Program-made: the position numbers and the translations under genes | DNA from: Bacillus canaveralius | Lineage (GTDB): Bacteria > Bacillota > Bacilli > Bacillales > Cytobacillaceae | Length of the DNA: 64,000 nt | Reading direction: 5' to 3' | Assembly (NCBI RefSeq): GCF_002860125.1 | Contig: NZ_PGVA01000001.1 | Location: 1 to 64,000, forward strand | The notes under the pieces: generated by a model | Database searches by the model: none | Told to the model about the DNA's origin: nothing | What the model saw: the letters and a program-made list of their open reading frames with translations, nothing else | Shown here: one piece after another, positions 61,315-64,000 of the stretch | Position numbering within the stretch: position 1 is the stretch's first letter | Layout: the number at the start of each line of letters is the position of its first letter

Positions 61315-62368
61315 TGAGGTAAGCAAGAAGTATGGAGGGTACACAGCACTAAAAAATATTAATCTCAAACTTCGTGAGCAAGAATTTGTCGCAATACTGG
61401 GACCTTCCGGCTGTGGTAAAACTACTTTGCTCAAGCTTTTGGCAGGATTTATGAAACCTTCATCCGGTGAGATCACGATTCATGATGATCTCGTTGCCGG
61501 TCCCTACAAGCTTGTTCCACCAGAAAAACGAAATATTAGTATGGTATTTCAATCTTTCGCCCTCTGGCCGCACATGACAGTCGCCGAGCATGTATATTTT
61601 CCGCTTAAACACCATCGTTATGGGAAAATCAAAGATAGACAGGAACAGGCTGGCCGTGTTAGCGAGACGCTTGAAATGGTCGGCCTTGAGAATTTAAAGA
61701 ACCGATATCCTTCCGAACTGTCGGGAGGCCAGCGCCAGCGCGTTGCTTTAGCAAGGGCGATCGTCCCCCGCCCGGCTTTATTGCTTATGGATGAACCACT
61801 CAGTGCGCTCGATGCGGAACTAAGGATGGAAATGCGTAAAGAAATTCAGGGAATTCACCGGCAGTTGGGCACAACCGTTGTCTACGTTACCCATGATCAA
61901 AGTGAGGCTCTCGCTATGTCGGACAGAATTGTGGTCATGAATAAAGGTGAAATTGAGCAAGTTGACCCGCCGGAAGCTATTTATACGAAACCCAGAACTG
62001 TGTTTGTTTCCACTTTTGTTGGAAAAAGCAATTTAATAACCGGAAAATGGATCAATATCGATACCTTTATTCCTGATGGTTTTCCACATGTCAGCTGGCC
62101 GGATATGGGAACTTCGGTCGAACTCAAAAAGCAACATCTATACCCGATCAGGCCCGAACAATGGGTAGTCATCGAAGCGGAGCGAGGCGAAGTAACGGGA
62201 GAAATACTTTTCGCCCAGTTTCAGGGAAATGAAATTCATTATAGTGTACTAGTGAATGATCAGACGTTTAGTGTATATTCATCAGTTTTTAATAAACGCT
62301 TTATTCCTGGGGATAAGGTTAGCTTGAAAGTAAACATTGGTGTGAAGGAAACAGCGATATCCATTTGA
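61301..62368 (+). CDS. ABC transporter ATPase (FbpC/PotA type)
   Basis: An ATPase of 355 residues: Walker A GPSGCGKTT (about 37-45), Q-loop VFQSFALWPHMTVAEHV, signature LSGGQRQRVALARAI, Walker B LLLMDEPLSALD, switch VTHDQSEALA. A C-terminal regulatory TOBE-like domain (about 240-355; LYPIRPEQWVVIEAERGEVTG) follows. Importer type, group of iron, phosphonate and polyamine transporters. It overlaps the end of the permease gene. Confidence 0.92.
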   Translation: MIHINEVSKKYGGYTALKNINLKLREQEFVAILGPSGCGKTTLLKLLAGFMKPSSGEITIHDDLVAGPYKLVPPEKRNISMVFQSFALWPHMTVAEHVYFPLKHHRYGKIKDRQEQAGRVSETLEMVGLENLKNRYPSELSGGQRQRVALARAIVPRPALLLMDEPLSALDAELRMEMRKEIQGIHRQLGTTVVYVTHDQSEALAMSDRIVVMNKGEIEQVDPPEAIYTKPRTVFVSTFVGKSNLITGKWINIDTFIPDGFPHVSWPDMGTSVELKKQHLYPIRPEQWVVIEAERGEVTGEILFAQFQGNEIHYSVLVNDQTFSVYSSVFNKRFIPGDKVSLKVNIGVKETAISI

Positions 62369-62462
62369 TCTGCACTTTTGGAGCTCAGTTTTCAGGGTAA
62401 GCTGACTTTGTTTCGGAAAAGAGATGAATGTGATAAAGTGACAACAATCAGAATTGTTGCTG

Positions 62463-62486
62463 AGCTGCCTAATCTATTAGGCAGCT
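62463..62486 (+). terminator. hairpin after the ABC operon
   Basis: AGCTGCCTAA and TTAGGCAGCT form a perfect 10-bp stem with a four-base loop; TTTACACTTTATTTTTT follows. Confidence 0.75.
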
Positions 62487-62520
62487 TTACACTTTATTTT
62501 TTCAAGAAGAGAGGATTAAC

Positions 62521-62808
62521 ATGAAGCAAACAGCCGGTCGATTTCAAGAAGAAATTATCGTAAGAAAACAAGTCAACTTAGATTATCTATTACATTTGCC
62601 GGAAGACTACCATTTTGACCAGGAGAAGGCTTATCCGCTTGTCCTATTTCTTCATGGAGTCGGAGAGCGTGGCAATAATGTAGAGTTTCTTAAAAGGAAT
62701 GGGCTACCGAAGCTGGCAGAGACTAAGGAACTACCATTTATTCTTTTGTCACCGCAGTGCCCCAATTATGTGGAACAACCAGGAAACTTCTTTGCTGCTC
62801 AAATCTAG
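62521..62808 (+). pseudogene. truncated esterase/phospholipase-type alpha/beta hydrolase
   Basis: A 95-residue remnant of a dienelactone-hydrolase/phospholipase-like hydrolase. The N-terminal strands are present: LDYLLHLPEDYHFDQEKAYPLVLFLHGVGERGNN with the oxyanion HGxGERG motif, and LPFILLSPQCP. The reading then runs into NYVEQPGNFFAAQI and stops, while the nucleophile Ser (GxSxG), Asp and His regions, some 120-150 residues, are absent. A deletion probably joined it to the following intergenic DNA. It cannot be active. Confidence 0.7.
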
Positions 62809-62876
62809 ACAAATCCCCATTCCGATTCTTTGTGCATATAATACAGAATGCAAGAGAATACAAAGGAGTGGAGAAT

Positions 62877-63101
62877 ATGAACAACACTGCCTGGAATGTC
62901 AGTGATCCATATGTTTATCAAACATTAATGTCTGTTGTGGGAAATCCAGTTGTGGTGCAAACAGTGCGCGGCTCAGTTAGAGGTACATTGAGAAATGTGA
63001 AACCAGATCATATTGTTGTTGAAATGGGAGGAAACCCATTCTTTATTCGAACACAGCAAATCATCTGGGTGGTTCCGAATCCAAGGATGAAAAGAGAATA
63101 A
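62877..63101 (+). CDS. YuzF-like DUF2642 protein
   Basis: A small protein of 74 residues with the DUF2642 pattern (PYVYQTLMSVVGNPVVVQTVRGSVRGTL followed by VKPDHIVVEMGGNPFFIRTQQIIWVVP), an Sm-like small beta-barrel seen in YuzF and some spore coat proteins of Bacillus. Its role is unknown. AAAGGAGTGG is close before ATG 62877, and ATATAATAC at 62837-62845 may be its -10 box. A manganese catalase gene with spore-coat relatives follows. Confidence 0.8.
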   Translation: MNNTAWNVSDPYVYQTLMSVVGNPVVVQTVRGSVRGTLRNVKPDHIVVEMGGNPFFIRTQQIIWVVPNPRMKRE

Positions 63102-63160
63102 GACAAACTGCCCCGACATAAGCATAAAATAGGATAAACCTAATATCGGGGGTGGGTACG

Positions 63161-64000
63161 ATGATGAAGCGGGTTAACAGGATTGCCATAGAGCTTCCGA
63201 GACCGGAACATGGAGATGCCAATGCAGCCTCGGCTGTCCAGGATTTATTGGGTGGAAAATTCGGTGAAATGTCGACGCTGAACAATTATATGTTTCAATC
63301 GTTTAATTTTCGCGGCAAGAAGAAATTGCGGCCGTTTTATGATTTGATTGCAAGCATTACGGCAGAGGAATTTGGCCATGTTGAATTGGTGGCGAATACG
63401 ATCAATCTATTAAATTACGGAAATACATTTCCGGGGGATCCGGACATGGCACCCTTACAAAATGGGAAAGATGCCAGGTATTCTCTCTACTTTACGACAA
63501 CCGCCCAAACAGCCTATCCGGGAGATTCAATGGGAAGGCCGTGGAATGGTGAATACGTGAATAATTCCGGAAATTTGGTTGCTGATTTACTGGCCAATTA
63601 TCTGCTGGAAATTGGCGCAAGAACACATAAAATGCGCGTATATGAGATGACGGATAATCTAGTTGCACGGGAGCTGATAGGCTACCTGCTGGTTCGTGGT
63701 GGAACTCATATTCTTGCTTATGCTAAGGCTCTTGAAGTGGCAACTGGAGTCGAAGTAGGTAAAATGGTCCCGTTGCCAAGATTGGGAAATGACAAATTCG
63801 ATCATGCCAAAAAATTTATTGCCCAAGGTTTGGCCAATGTACTATATACTTGGGGAGAACCGGAATATCGCGACATAAATAGAATTTGGAAAGGCAGAAA
63901 TCCTGAAACCGGAGAACTGCTAAGAGTTATCGATGGAATGCCGGAAGGAGCCCCGGTTCCAGACTTTGAAGAATTACCTGAAGAATTTGCCCCTGATATT
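63161..64000 (+). CDS. manganese catalase (CotJC/YdbD-like), cut by window end
   Basis: The frame is open from ATG 63161 (or 63164) to the window end, 280 codons, so the 3' end lies outside. A di-manganese ferritin-like catalase destroys hydrogen peroxide. Ligand helices are visible: KFGEMSTLNNYMFQSFNFRG (first Glu), TAEEFGHVELVANTINLL (Glu...His...Glu), and ARELIGYLLVRGGTHILAYAKAL (Glu and His). It resembles B. subtilis YdbD/YjqC and spore-coat CotJC. The N-terminus (MKRVNRIAIELPRPEHGDAN) is shorter on ligand residues than the typical MFYHxKELQ start. GGGGGTGGG is 4 to 7 bases ahead of the two ATGs. Confidence 0.88.
   Translation, partial: MMKRVNRIAIELPRPEHGDANAASAVQDLLGGKFGEMSTLNNYMFQSFNFRGKKKLRPFYDLIASITAEEFGHVELVANTINLLNYGNTFPGDPDMAPLQNGKDARYSLYFTTTAQTAYPGDSMGRPWNGEYVNNSGNLVADLLANYLLEIGARTHKMRVYEMTDNLVARELIGYLLVRGGTHILAYAKALEVATGVEVGKMVPLPRLGNDKFDHAKKFIAQGLANVLYTWGEPEYRDINRIWKGRNPETGELLRVIDGMPEGAPVPDFEELPEEFAPDI

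Overview
The window looks like a chromosomal segment of a low-GC, spore-forming, facultatively anaerobic Bacillaceae (Bacillus, Mesobacillus or Neobacillus type). Reasons: a B. subtilis-like phoD-tatA-tatC block, a c-di-AMP (ydaO-type) riboswitch, strong AGGAGG ribosome sites, an Fnr box of B. subtilis type, a Ctc/L25 gene, an SE1832-type and a YuzF-type small protein, and a CotJC/YdbD-like manganese catalase. There are no rRNA, tRNA or prophage genes. The species assignment is inference only.

Layout. 1-1860: a c-di-AMP riboswitch and terminator ahead of a Na+/H+:glutamate/dicarboxylate symporter. 1930-4470: an AMP-forming acyl-CoA-ligase-like protein and an orphan response regulator of AraC type. 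4900-14750: a catabolic operon made of a ribose-type binding lipoprotein, a glycyl radical enzyme (GRE) whose radical domain is a separate gene, its radical-SAM activase, a two-domain sugar ABC ATPase, two RbsC-like permeases and a ROK repressor. 14750-17650: a small coiled-coil gene, a nitroreductase behind a double palindromic operator, a 21-bp-phased repeat block, a decayed PTS EIIA gene and an internally deleted TnpB insertion sequence. 17650-31772: an EamA permease, then an island for scavenging phosphate from phosphodiesters: a 1506-residue NAGPA-like/purple-acid-phosphatase fusion, a beta-helix protein, a secreted metallophosphoesterase, PhoD with TatA and TatC, and a GlpQ-like phosphodiesterase, several with PhoP-box-like promoters.

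32000-35830: a nucleoside phosphorylase fused in one operon with a complete ECF transporter (S, T, two ATPases). 35850-36290: terminators and a two-repeat type I-C-like mini CRISPR without cas genes. 36290-40290: sucrose utilisation (scrB, scrA, scrR) with three operators. 40470-51840: two molybdoenzyme systems. The first, on the minus strand, is a CdaR/PucR regulator, a cytoplasmic YyaE-like oxidoreductase and a ferredoxin. The second is an Fnr-box-driven respiratory operon: radical SAM protein, TorD chaperone, exported DmsA-like subunit, DmsB, DmsC, a polyferredoxin and its own TatA.

52355-57122: a mannose/GT4 cluster (GDP-mannose pyrophosphorylase, an (alpha/alpha)-barrel-like protein, a glycosyltransferase; divergent HTH regulator and DUF1861 protein). 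57211-64000: Ctc/L25, an iron- or phosphonate-type ABC transporter, a truncated esterase, a YuzF-like protein and the start of a manganese catalase.

The most notable system is the split GRE operon. A GRE core with the Cys-x-Glu active-site motif stops at an in-frame TAA that overlaps a strong ribosome site for a separate 77-residue glycyl-radical domain. It sits beside its activase, a dedicated two-permease sugar-type ABC importer and a ROK regulator, so a specific imported small molecule is probably cleaved or dehydrated anaerobically. The second most notable is the dms-like operon, which begins with an uncharacterised radical SAM protein and ends with a dedicated TatA.
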